Assembly: GCF_001592305.1 (NCBI RefSeq) | Contig: NZ_BCWR01000015.1 | Span: 124,001-188,000, forward strand | Length of the DNA stretch: 64,000 nucleotides | Source: Hydrogenophaga taeniospiralis CCUG 15921 | GTDB lineage: Bacteria > Pseudomonadota > Gammaproteobacteria > Burkholderiales > Burkholderiaceae_C | Direction of reading: 5' to 3' | Shown here: positions 52,182-61,000 of the stretch, piece after piece | How the letters are laid out: each line of letters opens with the position of its first letter | How positions within the stretch are numbered: position 1 is the first letter of the stretch | Program-made: the position numbers and the translations under genes | Notes under the pieces: generated by a model | Seen by the model: the letters and a program-made list of their open reading frames with translations, nothing else | Told to the model about the DNA's origin: nothing | Database searches by the model: none

Positions 52182-52982
52182 TCAGCCCGGCGCGGCGGCT
52201 TCGACCGGTTCGGTCAGGGTGAGCAGGATGTCGGCGTACCAGGCGCAGTTCAGGCCCAGCGATTCGTCGAGCACCAGGTCGCGGTTGCCCATGTCCATGC
52301 GCGAGGAATGCACGCCCATCAGCCGCCAGGGCAGTTGCGCGGTCTCCGCGCTGGGCGCGGTGTCGCGCATCACCACGGCCGCACCGCTGGTGCCGCGGTG
52401 GGTGCGCGCGTCGGTCAGGAAATAGCCCTGGCCCTGGAAGCGGATGCCGTAGGGCGATGCGATCGCGGCGTGGCGCACCACCGGCAGGTGGTGCAGGGCG
52501 TCGTGAAAGCCCAGCGGGAAGCCCACCACCATCAGCGGTGCGTCCACCGGCACCGAGGTGAACGAGGTCTGCAGGTGCGCCGGGGAGAAGGCGCGGATGA
52601 TGGCCGTGGCGGGCAACTGGCTGCGGTCGAGCTCCAGCACCGCCACATCGATCTCGCCGCCGCTGTCGCGCCCCTGGCGCCACGTCGCCACGCCTTCGCG
52701 GTACAGCAGCAGGGAGAAGCCGGTGGAGCGGGTGAGGTCGCTGGCGTCCAGGTGCAGTTCGATTTCCAGCCGGTCGGGCAGGTGCTGCGTGGCCTCGTCG
52801 ATCACCACGTGCCGGCTGGTCACCAGGTACAGGCGCCCGTCGCGCTCAAAGAAGAAACCGCTGGCGTTCGTCAGCCCTTGCGTGCCGAGAAAGGTGGACA
52901 CATGGGGTGCGGCCAGGAACAGCGGGTCCACATTGGCCGGGGCCACGCGGGGCGGGTTGGGGTTCGGGGTGTTCGGTGTCAC
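52182..52982 (-). CDS. Trypsin-like serine peptidase domain protein, no signal peptide
   Basis: 266 residues. Trypsin/chymotrypsin-like triad candidates: His in YLVTSRHVVID, Asp in EIDVAVLELDR, Ser in RGTSGAAVVM. No signal peptide or membrane helix is visible, so a cytoplasmic or non-classical location is suggested. It has no PDZ domain, unlike DegP. Starts 61 bases from the lysR-type gene end. Confidence 0.75.
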   Translation of the reverse strand: MTPNTPNPNPPRVAPANVDPLFLAAPHVSTFLGTQGLTNASGFFFERDGRLYLVTSRHVVIDEATQHLPDRLEIELHLDASDLTRSTGFSLLLYREGVATWRQGRDSGGEIDVAVLELDRSQLPATAIIRAFSPAHLQTSFTSVPVDAPLMVVGFPLGFHDALHHLPVVRHAAIASPYGIRFQGQGYFLTDARTHRGTSGAAVVMRDTAPSAETAQLPWRLMGVHSSRMDMGNRDLVLDESLGLNCAWYADILLTLTEPVEAAAPG

Positions 52983-53043
52983 GCGGCAAGTGTCGCAGCT
53001 TTCCCCCGGGCGCGGACTGGTGCCGGGCCAGCGGCTCGGCGGC

Positions 53044-53907
53044 TCAAGCCGGTTTGCCGAGCGTCTGCACCATCTGCGCGAACAGGGCGTCCACCGCGGG
53101 CAGGTGCCTGGACGCCTGGCTGCGGTAGGCCGCCACCGCCATCGAGCCGAGCGCGGGCAGGCCCTGGCGCTCGCCCAGCACCGTCAGATGCGGCGGCGCG
53201 CTGCAGCGCGTGAGCACGGCCACGGCCAGTCCGCTCTCCACCGCGGCCAGTTGCCCCGCCAGGCTGGAGCTGTTGTAGACCACGCGGTAGGCCCGGCGCT
53301 GCGCGTTGAGCGCCGCGATGGTGGAGCGGCGCGCCTGGCTGGTCTGCTCGTAGACCGCGATCGGCAGGGGCGAGCGCCGCCACGCCTCGAACTGCGCCGC
53401 GCCCACCCACACCAGCGGCTCGTGGAACAGCAGGCTGCCGCGCGTGGGCCGGTCCTGCGAGACCAGGGCCAGGTCGAGCTCGCCGCGCTGCACCTTGGGG
53501 ATCAGGGCGGTGGACTGCTCGCAGTCGAGTTCGATCTCCACCCCCGCGTGGCGCGCGGCGTAGCTGCGCAGCACCGGTGTGAGATAGCTCACCGCGTAGT
53601 CGTCGGGCACGCCCAGGCGCACGCGCCCCGACAGGACCGGCCCGTTCAGCGCCGTCAGCGCCTCGCCGTGCAGGGCCAGCAGGCGGCGCGCGTAGCCCAG
53701 CAGTTCGGCGCCCGGCGGGGTGAGCTCCAGGTGGCGCGGGCCGCGCAGCAGCACGGCAGCGCCCACCGCGTCTTCCAGCTTGCGCAGCTGCATGCTGATG
53801 GCGGACTGCGAGCGGTGCACCAGCGGCGCGGCGGCCGAGAGCGATCCGGCGTCCACCACCGCCACGAAGGCGCGCAGCCAGTCGATCTGCAGGTCGGTTC
53901 GGGCCAT
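53044..53907 (-). CDS. LysR-family transcriptional regulator
   Basis: 287 residues. N-terminal winged helix (LRAFVAVVDAGSLSAAAPLV then RSQSAISMQLRKLEDAVGA) and a C-terminal substrate-binding domain (GRVRLGVPDDYAVSYLTPVL). Divergent from the EamA exporter gene, with a dyad between, so it likely controls that gene. Confidence 0.92.
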   Translation of the reverse strand: MARTDLQIDWLRAFVAVVDAGSLSAAAPLVHRSQSAISMQLRKLEDAVGAAVLLRGPRHLELTPPGAELLGYARRLLALHGEALTALNGPVLSGRVRLGVPDDYAVSYLTPVLRSYAARHAGVEIELDCEQSTALIPKVQRGELDLALVSQDRPTRGSLLFHEPLVWVGAAQFEAWRRSPLPIAVYEQTSQARRSTIAALNAQRRAYRVVYNSSSLAGQLAAVESGLAVAVLTRCSAPPHLTVLGERQGLPALGSMAVAAYRSQASRHLPAVDALFAQMVQTLGKPA

Positions 53908-53930
53908 GGTCTTCTTTGAATTCGTTTATC

Positions 53931-53945
53931 GAATGGATGCCATTC
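53931..53945. promoter_or_regulatory. Dyad between lysR and eamA genes
   Basis: GAATGG-ATG-CCATTC, perfect 6-base arms, 24 bases before the lysR start and 47 bases before the eamA start. Plausible LysR-type operator, although not the standard T-N11-A form. Confidence 0.4.
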
Positions 53946-53991
53946 AAATTATGCGCTTTACGGGACAATGGATGCCGTCGAACATGGGCGC

Positions 53992-54930
53992 ATGACCACT
54001 TCGACGGCACTCCCTCAGACGACCAGAACCCCCGATGCCCTCCGCCCGGCCCGCGAGCGCAGCGGCCAGTGGCTCATGGTCGGCGGCGGCCTGCTGCTCG
54101 GCACGCTGGGGGTGTTTCTGGAAGAGGCGGGCCAGTCACCGCTGACTGCGGTGTGGTTCCGCTGCGCTTTCGGCGGCCTGGCCCTGAGCGTCTGGTTCAG
54201 CGCGTCGCGGCGCTGGGGCGAAGTGCGCCTGGCGCGGCGTGATTTGCTGCTCGCGGTGGCCGCGGGCTTGTCGATGGTGACGAGCTGGGTGCTGTTCTTC
54301 GAGGCGATCACCCGCACCTCCATGGCGGTGGCCACGCTGGTGGTGCACGTGCAGCCTTTTCTGGTGATGGCGTTCGGCGCCTGGTGGCTGCGCGAGCGCG
54401 TCAGCCGCCGCCAGGGCTGGGCCGCCGTGGCCGCGCTGCTCGGCCTGGGCCTGGCCACCGGCTGGCTGGACGGCGCCCTGGGCGCGGTCTCGCACAGTTC
54501 GGAGTACCTCAGCGGCATCGCGCTGGCGCTGGGCGCGGCGCTGGCCTACGCTGCGGCCCCGCTCATGGTGCGCAGCGCGCGCGGCGCCACGCCGCTGGCC
54601 CTGGCCTGGTGGCAGTGCGTGGCGGGCAGCGTGGTGCTGCTGTGGTGGCCGCTGAGCCAGGGCTGGCCGGCGCCGGGGCCGGCCTGGGGCTGGCTGGCGG
54701 GCATGGGCGTGGTGCACACCGGCCTGGCCTATGTGCTGCTGTACGCGGGCGTGGCCCGCCTGCCAGCGGCCCGCATGGCGGTGCTGCAGTTCGTCTACCC
54801 GGCCAGCGCGATCGCGGTGGACGCGCTGGTGTACGGCCGCGTGCTCAGCGCCAGCCAGATGGTGGGCGTGGTGGTGATGCTGGCGGCGCTGATGGTGGTG
54901 GGGCTGGAGCGGGCGCGCGCCAGCGGCTGA
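53992..54930 (+). CDS. EamA/DMT-family transporter
   Basis: 312 residues with ten helices in two EamA repeats (LLLGTLGVFLEEAGQSPLTA to SMVTSWVLFFEAITRTSMAV, and GIALALGAALAYAAAPLMVR to GMGVVHTGLAYVLLYAGVAR). Family members export metabolites. Divergent from a LysR gene, the probable regulator. ATG 53992 is chosen over an in-frame ATG 24 bases upstream. Confidence 0.9.
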   Translation: MTTSTALPQTTRTPDALRPARERSGQWLMVGGGLLLGTLGVFLEEAGQSPLTAVWFRCAFGGLALSVWFSASRRWGEVRLARRDLLLAVAAGLSMVTSWVLFFEAITRTSMAVATLVVHVQPFLVMAFGAWWLRERVSRRQGWAAVAALLGLGLATGWLDGALGAVSHSSEYLSGIALALGAALAYAAAPLMVRSARGATPLALAWWQCVAGSVVLLWWPLSQGWPAPGPAWGWLAGMGVVHTGLAYVLLYAGVARLPAARMAVLQFVYPASAIAVDALVYGRVLSASQMVGVVVMLAALMVVGLERARASG

Positions 54931-54932
54931 GC

Positions 54933-55772
54933 TCAAGACGCCTGCATCGAGGCCGCGAGCTCGCGCAGGATGCGGGCCGTGGCCTCGTCGGCAGGCAGGA
55001 AGGTTTCCAGTGCCAGTTCCTGCAGTGTGATGTCCACCGGCGAGCCGAACACCGTGGTGGTGCTCACGAGGTTGAGCACGCCCTGGGGCGTGTGGAACAG
55101 GAAGGGCATGAGCACGCCCGGGTGCTCGCCGTCGAGCTGCAGCGCCGCGCTGGCGGCCTGTGCCGGGTAGGCCTGCAGCTCCGCCAGCAGGGTGGCCAGG
55201 GCGGCGTCGCCGCTGGCCGCGATCTGGTGGCGCAGCCGCTCGAACAGGTGATGGCGCCACTGGTTCAGGTTGGCAATGCGCGGCGCCAGGCCCTCGGGGT
55301 GCAGGCTCAGGCGCAACACGTTCACCGGCCCTGCTAGCAAGGCCGGTGCCACGCCCGCGAGCAGCGGCGGCACCATGCGGTTGCCCAGCACCAGGTTCCA
55401 GTGCCGGTCCATCGCCAGCGCGGGCCAGGGTTCGTGGCAGTGCAGGATGCGCTCCACCGCGGTGCGCGCCTCGGCCATCTCGGGGTCGTCCAGCGCCCGC
55501 TCGCGGTACATCGGCGCGAAGCCGGCCGCCACCAGCAGCGCGTTGCGTTCGCGCAGCGGGACGTCCAGCCGCTCACCCAGGCGCAACACCATTTCGCGGC
55601 TCGGGCTGGCGCGCCCGGTTTCCACAAAGCTCAGGTGCCGCGTGGAGATGTCGGCCACCTGCGCGAGGTCGAGCTGGCTCAGGCGGCGGCGCTGGCGCCA
55701 CTGGCGCAGGTGGTCGCCGAACGAGGGCGGTGCCGCGCGGCGCGGCGGGGGCGGGAGTGTGGCGGGGTTCAT
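54933..55772 (-). CDS. XRE regulator with MmyB-like ligand-binding domain
   Basis: 279 residues. N-terminal HTH (RQRRRLSQLDLAQVADISTR then HLSFVETGRASPSREMVLRL) and a C-terminal MmyB-like domain with LAMDRHWNLVLGNRMVPPLL and PGVLMPFLFHTPQGVLNLVS. It is divergent from the small membrane protein gene at 55896, a possible target, and convergent with eamA with 2 bases between. Confidence 0.9.
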   Translation of the reverse strand: MNPATLPPPPRRAAPPSFGDHLRQWRQRRRLSQLDLAQVADISTRHLSFVETGRASPSREMVLRLGERLDVPLRERNALLVAAGFAPMYRERALDDPEMAEARTAVERILHCHEPWPALAMDRHWNLVLGNRMVPPLLAGVAPALLAGPVNVLRLSLHPEGLAPRIANLNQWRHHLFERLRHQIAASGDAALATLLAELQAYPAQAASAALQLDGEHPGVLMPFLFHTPQGVLNLVSTTTVFGSPVDITLQELALETFLPADEATARILRELAASMQAS

Positions 55773-55895
55773 GGCGGCGATGTTAGAGCGGCCCGCGCTC
55801 AGCGGCCATTACCTCGCAGGTCATCGACGCGCGGCCTGTGCAAAGCCAGCATGCCGACCTGTCGATCCCGACCTTTTTCCTCACAGGAGTGAACC

Positions 55896-56315
55896 ATGTC
55901 CATGCTGTCCTTGCTCTCTTCCCCCTCGTTCCTGCGCCGCGTGCTGTGGGCCGATGCCATCACCGGCCTGGGTTGCGCGGCCCTGCACCTGGCGTTCACC
56001 GATGCCTTGGTGCAGTGGCTGGGCCTGCCCTCAGCCCTGCTGATCGAATCGGGGCTGGTGGTGCTGCTCTTCGTGCTGCTCGCAGGCGCCCTGGCGCTGC
56101 AGCGCACACCATCGCGTGCGGGGCTCATGCTGCTGGTGGCGGGCAACCTGGCTTGGGTTGCCGGCTGCGTGTGGCTGCTGGTGGCCGGCCCGATCCATCC
56201 CACCCCGCTGGGCCAGGCCTGGCTGGCGGTGCAGGCCGTGACCGTGCTGCTGCTGGCCGAGCTGCAATGGTGGTCGGGTTTGCGGCGTGGCCAGGGGGCC
56301 ATGGCTGCGGCCTGA
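55896..56315 (+). CDS. Small four-helix membrane protein
   Basis: 139 residues with four helices: VLWADAITGLGCAALHLAFT, ALLIESGLVVLLFVLLAGAL, AGLMLLVAGNLAWVAGCVWL and AWLAVQAVTVLLLAELQWWS. Function unknown. ATG follows CACAGGAG. Divergent from the MmyB-type regulator and probably controlled by it. Confidence 0.7.
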   Translation: MSMLSLLSSPSFLRRVLWADAITGLGCAALHLAFTDALVQWLGLPSALLIESGLVVLLFVLLAGALALQRTPSRAGLMLLVAGNLAWVAGCVWLLVAGPIHPTPLGQAWLAVQAVTVLLLAELQWWSGLRRGQGAMAAA

Positions 56316-56531
56316 GTTTTGTGAGGCGTTGCCATGGCGTGCGCCGCACCTCGCGTGCCAAGGCGTGCGCGGGCAGGCCGCAGCGCTTCAGTGAGGCGGT
56401 CGGCGCGATGCGCCGACTCCCCAGTATGAGCCCCCACCGGACAGCGCCTGCCGCAGCACGCGAGGTGCTGTGCTGTCCATCGTGGCAACTGCCGGATCGG
56501 ACCCCCGCAGCCGGTGCGATAGCATGGCCGC
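56316..56531. other. Intergenic region before the SRAP gene
   Basis: 216 bases with no gene and no clear promoter motif seen. Confidence 0.4.
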
Positions 56532-57242
56532 ATGACTGTTCATTACGAGAGCGTGCAGCTCGACGCGCTGTACCCCGATGCTTTTGACGTGGCTGCGCCC
56601 GAGGCGGGCAGCGTGGGGCGCGACGTGTGGCCGCGCAAGCCGGCCGTGTTCATCCGCAAGCGAGCGGCTGCGGCCGCGGATTCCCCGCCCGCGGAACCCA
56701 CGGCGGACCTGGCCACCGAAGGCGCCAAACCCGAACACGCGCGCGAACTGGTGGCGGGCCAGTTTGGTCTGGTACCGCCTTGGGTGAAGTCTGCGTCCGA
56801 CGCCAAGCTGCGCTCGCCCAAGCTGGTCAACGCGCGCTCGGAAACCGTGACCACCTCCAACAACCTGCGCGGCGCCTGGCTGGGTGCGCAGCGCTGCATC
56901 GTGCCGATGATGGCGTTTTTCGAGGACGACTTTCGCAGCGGCAAGGCCGTGCCCACACGCATCGCGCGCGTGGATGGCAAACCCATGGGGGTGGCGGGCC
57001 TGTGGGAGCGCTGGAGCGGTGCCGACGGTCAAATCATCATCAGTTTCACCCTGCTCACGGTGAACGCCAACAGCCATGCCTTGATGCACCGCTACCAGCA
57101 GCCCGGCGCCGAAAAACGCATGCCGGCGGTGCTGAACGAGGGCGCCTACGACGCCTGGCTGACGGCCCACCCGGAAAAGGCCCGCGAGTTCATGCGGGCC
57201 TACCCGGCCAATTGGCTCACCGCCAACCCGGTCCAGAAATAG
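56532..57242 (+). CDS. SRAP-family (YedK/HMCES) protein lacking the catalytic cysteine
   Basis: 236 residues. SRAP proteins form a covalent thiazolidine link to abasic sites through Cys2. Here the opening is MTVHYESVQLDAL, where family members read MC(T/G)-type starts, so Cys2 is absent. Other pocket residues are kept: Asn/Arg in KLVNARSETV, Glu in CIVPMMAFFEDDF, His in ALMHRYQQPG before KRMPAVL. It has an Ala-rich insert (about 44-65). It may bind abasic DNA without crosslinking, or do something else. Confidence 0.8.
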   Translation: MTVHYESVQLDALYPDAFDVAAPEAGSVGRDVWPRKPAVFIRKRAAAAADSPPAEPTADLATEGAKPEHARELVAGQFGLVPPWVKSASDAKLRSPKLVNARSETVTTSNNLRGAWLGAQRCIVPMMAFFEDDFRSGKAVPTRIARVDGKPMGVAGLWERWSGADGQIIISFTLLTVNANSHALMHRYQQPGAEKRMPAVLNEGAYDAWLTAHPEKAREFMRAYPANWLTANPVQK

Positions 57243-57257
57243 CCGGCTCGGGCCGGC

Positions 57258-57746
57258 TCAGGCCGACTTGGTCAGCTTGCCCGCCAGTTGTTCGGACGCC
57301 CAGCCGAAGGCTGCGCCCACGGCAATGGACAGGATGGTGGGCAGGATGGCCGCGGTCGGCGTCATGTCCTTGCCCAGCAGGATCAGGCCGGCCACGCTGG
57401 CGAAGCCGTACACGCTGGACGGGATGGTGGACAGGAACGGCACGTGAGCCGCGAGCACGATCACCGCCGCGCCCAGACCCACCGCCACCGGCGCCGCCAG
57501 GCCACCCAGCATGGCCAGCGGGCCTATCAGCAGCACCGAGGCCATGCCCACCAGCGCCCCAAACGACATGCACACCATCGTCTTGACCAGGCCATCGGTC
57601 TTGCCGCCGTTGTGAAAGAAGCTGGCCCAGGCCACGAAGGCCTGCCACACCTGCATCTGGAAGGCGGCCAGTGGCCCGAAAAACAGCCAGGTCGCGACGA
57701 CGGCGAGCAGCCCGATGGCAACGGCCAGTGCAAACAACAAAGTCAT
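57258..57746 (-). CDS. DUF1097 (YcdZ-like) membrane protein
   Basis: 162 residues with five helices: FALAVAIGLLAVVATWLFFG, MVCMSFGALVGMASVLLIGP, GAAVIVLAAHVPFLSTIPSS and others. VYGFASVAGLILLGKDM near residue 113 fits DUF1097. Function unknown. It ends 15 bases from the convergent SRAP gene. Confidence 0.8.
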   Translation of the reverse strand: MTLLFALAVAIGLLAVVATWLFFGPLAAFQMQVWQAFVAWASFFHNGGKTDGLVKTMVCMSFGALVGMASVLLIGPLAMLGGLAAPVAVGLGAAVIVLAAHVPFLSTIPSSVYGFASVAGLILLGKDMTPTAAILPTILSIAVGAAFGWASEQLAGKLTKSA

Positions 57747-57773
57747 GTATGTCTCCTCATGGGTGAAATGAAC

Positions 57774-57805
57774 AAAAAAACACCCAGCCCGCAGGGGCTG
57801 GGTGT
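57774..57805 (-). terminator. Intrinsic terminator for the GGDEF-like gene
   Basis: ACACCCAGCC (57780-57789) pairs with GGCTGGGTGT (57796-57805). On the minus strand the stem is followed by seven T. It lies about 215 bases past the GGDEF-like gene stop and 28 bases before the DUF1097 start; the gap 57806-58019 holds nothing else recognisable. Confidence 0.85.
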
Positions 57806-58019
57806 CAGCTTCGTGTCAATTTCCATGCCGTCACGGGGCGCGAGCGTCTCAATGTGAGAGCGCATCTGATTTCATTGGACTTTTTTGCGCGAGGCCGCAG
57901 GAGCCACCCGTTGCCAAGGGTGTGCCACGGCACCACCGGTGTCCGTGAACGGAACACAGGCCAGTGCCACTTTGGCACCCGGCCCAACCCAGGCCGCACA
58001 GTCCAGGTCTTGCCCCGGC

Positions 58020-59237
58020 TCAGAGCGGCGCGGGCGCGGTCGCGATGTCGTGTTCGCTGGCCCGCTCGGGCCCGCGCACCTTGGCCAGGGCCTGGCGTTC
58101 GGCGTTGTTGAGCACGTCCATGGGCTTGGCGTGGGTGGGGTCGAGGGTGACGACACCGATGCCCAGACTGGGCAGGAACGCGTGGTGGGTCTGTTTGTCG
58201 CTCTGCACAGTCAGTGGCTGGGCCACCATGGAGCGCAACCGCGCCACCACCTCGCCCACAGGCGGCTGGTGGCGATCGGCCGAAATCACCACCACGAAAC
58301 AGCGCGGGTGGTACAGCCCCACCACGCAGCGGAACCCGGCCGCGCGGCGGATGCGCGCGGCCACCGTCACCAGGATCTGGTGCTCCACGCTGCCCCCGGC
58401 GGACTCGGCCAGCTCGTACAGATTGCTCAGGTACAGGCAGACCACGGTGCATTCGTTGTGTTGGCGCGCCGTGCGCCAGAAGGCGTGTTCCACATGGGTG
58501 AGCAGGGCCGAGCCGGTGGGCAGGGCGGTGGCCGGGTCGGCACCGGCCTGCAGACGCGAGAGCCGGGCCAGCAGCCGGTTCTGCCGGTTGCGCAGCAGGC
58601 CCAGCACCGAGGCGATCAGGAAAAAGACCACGGTGACGGTGGCCGTGAACAGCTGGGTGCCCAGGCCCAGGCCCGGTACCTGGAGGCCGTGCAGGTAATG
58701 GCCACTGACCATGGCGCCCAGGCAGACGATGGCCAGCGCCATCCAACGTGCCATCGGGTCGCCCAGCTGGGCCGCCCGGATCACCGCCACCATGGCCATA
58801 AGCACCGGCACCAGGTTGACGGCCGCCGCCGCGATCAGCAGGGGGCGGAAGTGCTCGCGGTCGGTCTGGGTCGCCACCAGGGCCAGGGCCAGGGCCACCA
58901 CGGCGAGCACGATGCCCCCGGTGGTGGTGAGGCGGTGCACCAGCCCGTCTTCGCGCACGCCGCCCAGCCAGGTGCCCACGAAGTACAGGCCCATGGCTCC
59001 CGCCAGTGGCCCCAGGCCGGCCTTGAGCACGCGCAGCAACGGCTCGGGCAGCGCCGGAAAAAACACCTCGGGTAGGCCCGTCATCACCACGCTGGCGGCA
59101 CCCGTGACCACCACGAACATCAGATTGCGCGCCGAGCCGATGCTGCGGTTGCCCAGCACATCGGCCAGCGCCAGCCCGGCGAGCGTCAACAAGCCACCCA
59201 GCATGGCAGACCAGACAGCGATTTCAGACACAGGCAT
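58020..59237 (-). CDS. Membrane protein with degenerate GGDEF domain
   Basis: 405 residues. Residues 1-220 have seven or so helices, a sensor-like membrane part. Residues 235-390 have the GGDEF fold (DPATALPTGSALLTHVEHAF, then a strand VVCLYLSNLYELAESAGGSV). The active loop reads GLYHPRCFVVVIS where cyclases have GGDEF, so catalysis is unlikely. The SLGIGV strand is retained. It may bind GTP or c-di-GMP as a receptor or be purely structural. Confidence 0.8.
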   Translation of the reverse strand: MPVSEIAVWSAMLGGLLTLAGLALADVLGNRSIGSARNLMFVVVTGAASVVMTGLPEVFFPALPEPLLRVLKAGLGPLAGAMGLYFVGTWLGGVREDGLVHRLTTTGGIVLAVVALALALVATQTDREHFRPLLIAAAAVNLVPVLMAMVAVIRAAQLGDPMARWMALAIVCLGAMVSGHYLHGLQVPGLGLGTQLFTATVTVVFFLIASVLGLLRNRQNRLLARLSRLQAGADPATALPTGSALLTHVEHAFWRTARQHNECTVVCLYLSNLYELAESAGGSVEHQILVTVAARIRRAAGFRCVVGLYHPRCFVVVISADRHQPPVGEVVARLRSMVAQPLTVQSDKQTHHAFLPSLGIGVVTLDPTHAKPMDVLNNAERQALAKVRGPERASEHDIATAPAPL

Positions 59238-59282
59238 GCGGGCGATTATCAGCGCCTCATGTCCAGGGGGGTGTGGGGTATT

Positions 59283-60236
59283 TCACGCTGCGGTCCTGGG
59301 CATCACGGCCGCGGCCGCCTTGGTCATGGGCAATGTGCGGCGGCAGCGCGGGAAGCTGGCGCAGCCCCAGAAGGGAGACCCGCCGCCGATGGACTGGCGG
59401 GCCTTCATCTTCACACCGCAGCTGGCGCAGGTGGGGCGCCAGTATTCGCCTTCGTGGGCCACGGCCAGCAGGGACTGTTGCTGCGCGGGCGTGCGCTGGG
59501 CAATCAGGCCCAGCAGGCCCGCGCCGTCCAGCGCGCTGATGCCGTTGGCCTTCGCAAACGCCTGCGCATCCGCGGTGTAGGTGGACGTGGTGGCGTAGGT
59601 GCCGCGTTTGAGCCCGTGCGAGGCCATCACGCCGAAGAACTCGCGCAGTTCCTTCACGCCCACCGGTTTGCCCTGCCAGTGCTTGCACTGCACCACCGCC
59701 ACCGGCCCCGTGGCGTTCTTCGAATGCAGCCAGATGTCGACGCCACCGTCCGCGCCGTGCGATTGCGAGCGCGTTTCGAAGCCCGCCTGCGCGAACAGCG
59801 CTTCGCACACGGCCTCAAAGCGCCGCCATTCGATGGCCGCGAACACCGCCGGGCCCCAGGCCGTGGCCGCATTGGGTGGTTCCCGGGGTTCCCCACCCGC
59901 TGGCCCCGCGGCCGGTTCGGCTGGTTTCGCCCGGGGTGGCTTCTGTGACCGCGCCGCCGTGGGCTCTGGGGGATTGGAAGGATTGAGGGGCGCGGCGTCA
60001 CGCGTGCTCTTTCGGCGGCTCAGCAGCGCATGCACGCACATCAGCAGCGCACCGATCCCGATGGCCCACCACGCGGGCGTCCGCAACGCCGTGGCCGCCG
60101 CGCCCAGCATCGGGTGACCAGCCAGCACGGCGGACAGGGCCCACATGCCCAGGCCCAGCACCGTGACCGTCAGGCCCTTTTCCAGAAACGGCGATGCGCT
60201 CTTGCGGCCCCGCCTGCGGTTCGATGGTCTTGCCAT
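59283..60236 (-). CDS. Membrane-anchored Mrr-like endonuclease with topoisomerase-type zinc ribbon
   Basis: 317 residues. Two helices (GLTVTVLGLGMWALSAVLAG, WWAIGIGALLMCVHALL) are followed by a Pro/Ala linker. The PD-(D/E)xK nuclease core comes next (FEAVCEALFAQAGFETRSQS, GGVDIWLHSK, VAVVQCKHWQGKPVGVKELR; D, then QCK). The end is a zinc ribbon (CASCGVKMKARQSIGGGSPF, then WGCASFPRCR). Such Mrr_cat proteins cut or process DNA, commonly of foreign origin, but no methylase or partner is near. Confidence 0.85.
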   Translation of the reverse strand: MARPSNRRRGRKSASPFLEKGLTVTVLGLGMWALSAVLAGHPMLGAAATALRTPAWWAIGIGALLMCVHALLSRRKSTRDAAPLNPSNPPEPTAARSQKPPRAKPAEPAAGPAGGEPREPPNAATAWGPAVFAAIEWRRFEAVCEALFAQAGFETRSQSHGADGGVDIWLHSKNATGPVAVVQCKHWQGKPVGVKELREFFGVMASHGLKRGTYATTSTYTADAQAFAKANGISALDGAGLLGLIAQRTPAQQQSLLAVAHEGEYWRPTCASCGVKMKARQSIGGGSPFWGCASFPRCRRTLPMTKAAAAVMPRTAA

Positions 60237-60370
60237 GGGCTTTCCTCCCTTTGTCCTTTTGTAACCAGCGGTATCTTGCCGCGGGCCAAAGGAGGGAAGA
60301 AAAAACCACTGCCGAACGGCGCCAAACGAAACCGCAGGGCGTCATGTGGCGCGAGGTGGTGCGCGGGCGC

Positions 60371-60988
60371 CTACAAGGTCTGCCGGTACCGCTCCAGCAT
60401 CTGCTCCTGCGTCTCCACCGGTGCGTCCGCGCTCAGGCGCTCGCCGATCTGGTCGCGCAGCATCTCGCCCATGCTCGGCAGCACCGAGCGCGCCACATGG
60501 CGGCTTGCATCCCAGAGGGACGAACGCATCAGCGCCTTGGCGCAATGCAGGTAGGACGCCTGCACCGTCACGCGGATCACGAGCTTGGGCACGCGGCGCG
60601 CGTCGGCGCAGCGCGTGCGGTCGGCCTCGTCGGTGGTCAATACCGCACTGCCGTTCACGCGCAGCGTCTCGTCCACCCCCGGCAGCAGAAACAGCAGGCC
60701 GAGCTGGCCGGTCTGCACGATGTTTTCCAGCGTATCGAGCCGGTTGTTGCCCGGCGCGTCGGGGATCAGCAGCGTGTGCGCATCCAGCACCTTCACGAAA
60801 CCCGGCTCACCGCCGCGCGGCGACGCGTCCTGGGCGCCGCTGGCGCCCGCGCTGGACAAGACCACCAGCGGCGACAGGCCGATGAAGCGGATGGCGTGGG
60901 CGTCCAGCTGCGGCAGTTCCTTCTTGGCCGAGCGTTCGCGCACCGGGTCGTAGAGGGCGCGCAGGGATTCCAGGGTGGTGATGTTCAT
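60371..60988 (-). CDS. PPOX-type FMN flavoprotein (MSMEG_1061-like)
   Basis: 205 residues of the pyridoxamine 5'-phosphate oxidase-like superfamily: HAIRFIGLSPLVVLSSAGAS, PGFVKVLDAHTLLIPDAPGN, NRLDTLENIVQTGQLGLLFL, RVNGSAVLTTDE. Probably an FMN- or F420-binding reductase; substrate unknown. The DOPA-dioxygenase gene lies 12 bases upstream on the same strand. Confidence 0.85.
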   Translation of the reverse strand: MNITTLESLRALYDPVRERSAKKELPQLDAHAIRFIGLSPLVVLSSAGASGAQDASPRGGEPGFVKVLDAHTLLIPDAPGNNRLDTLENIVQTGQLGLLFLLPGVDETLRVNGSAVLTTDEADRTRCADARRVPKLVIRVTVQASYLHCAKALMRSSLWDASRHVARSVLPSMGEMLRDQIGERLSADAPVETQEQMLERYRQTL

Positions 60989-61000
60989 GGGCTTCGGGGC

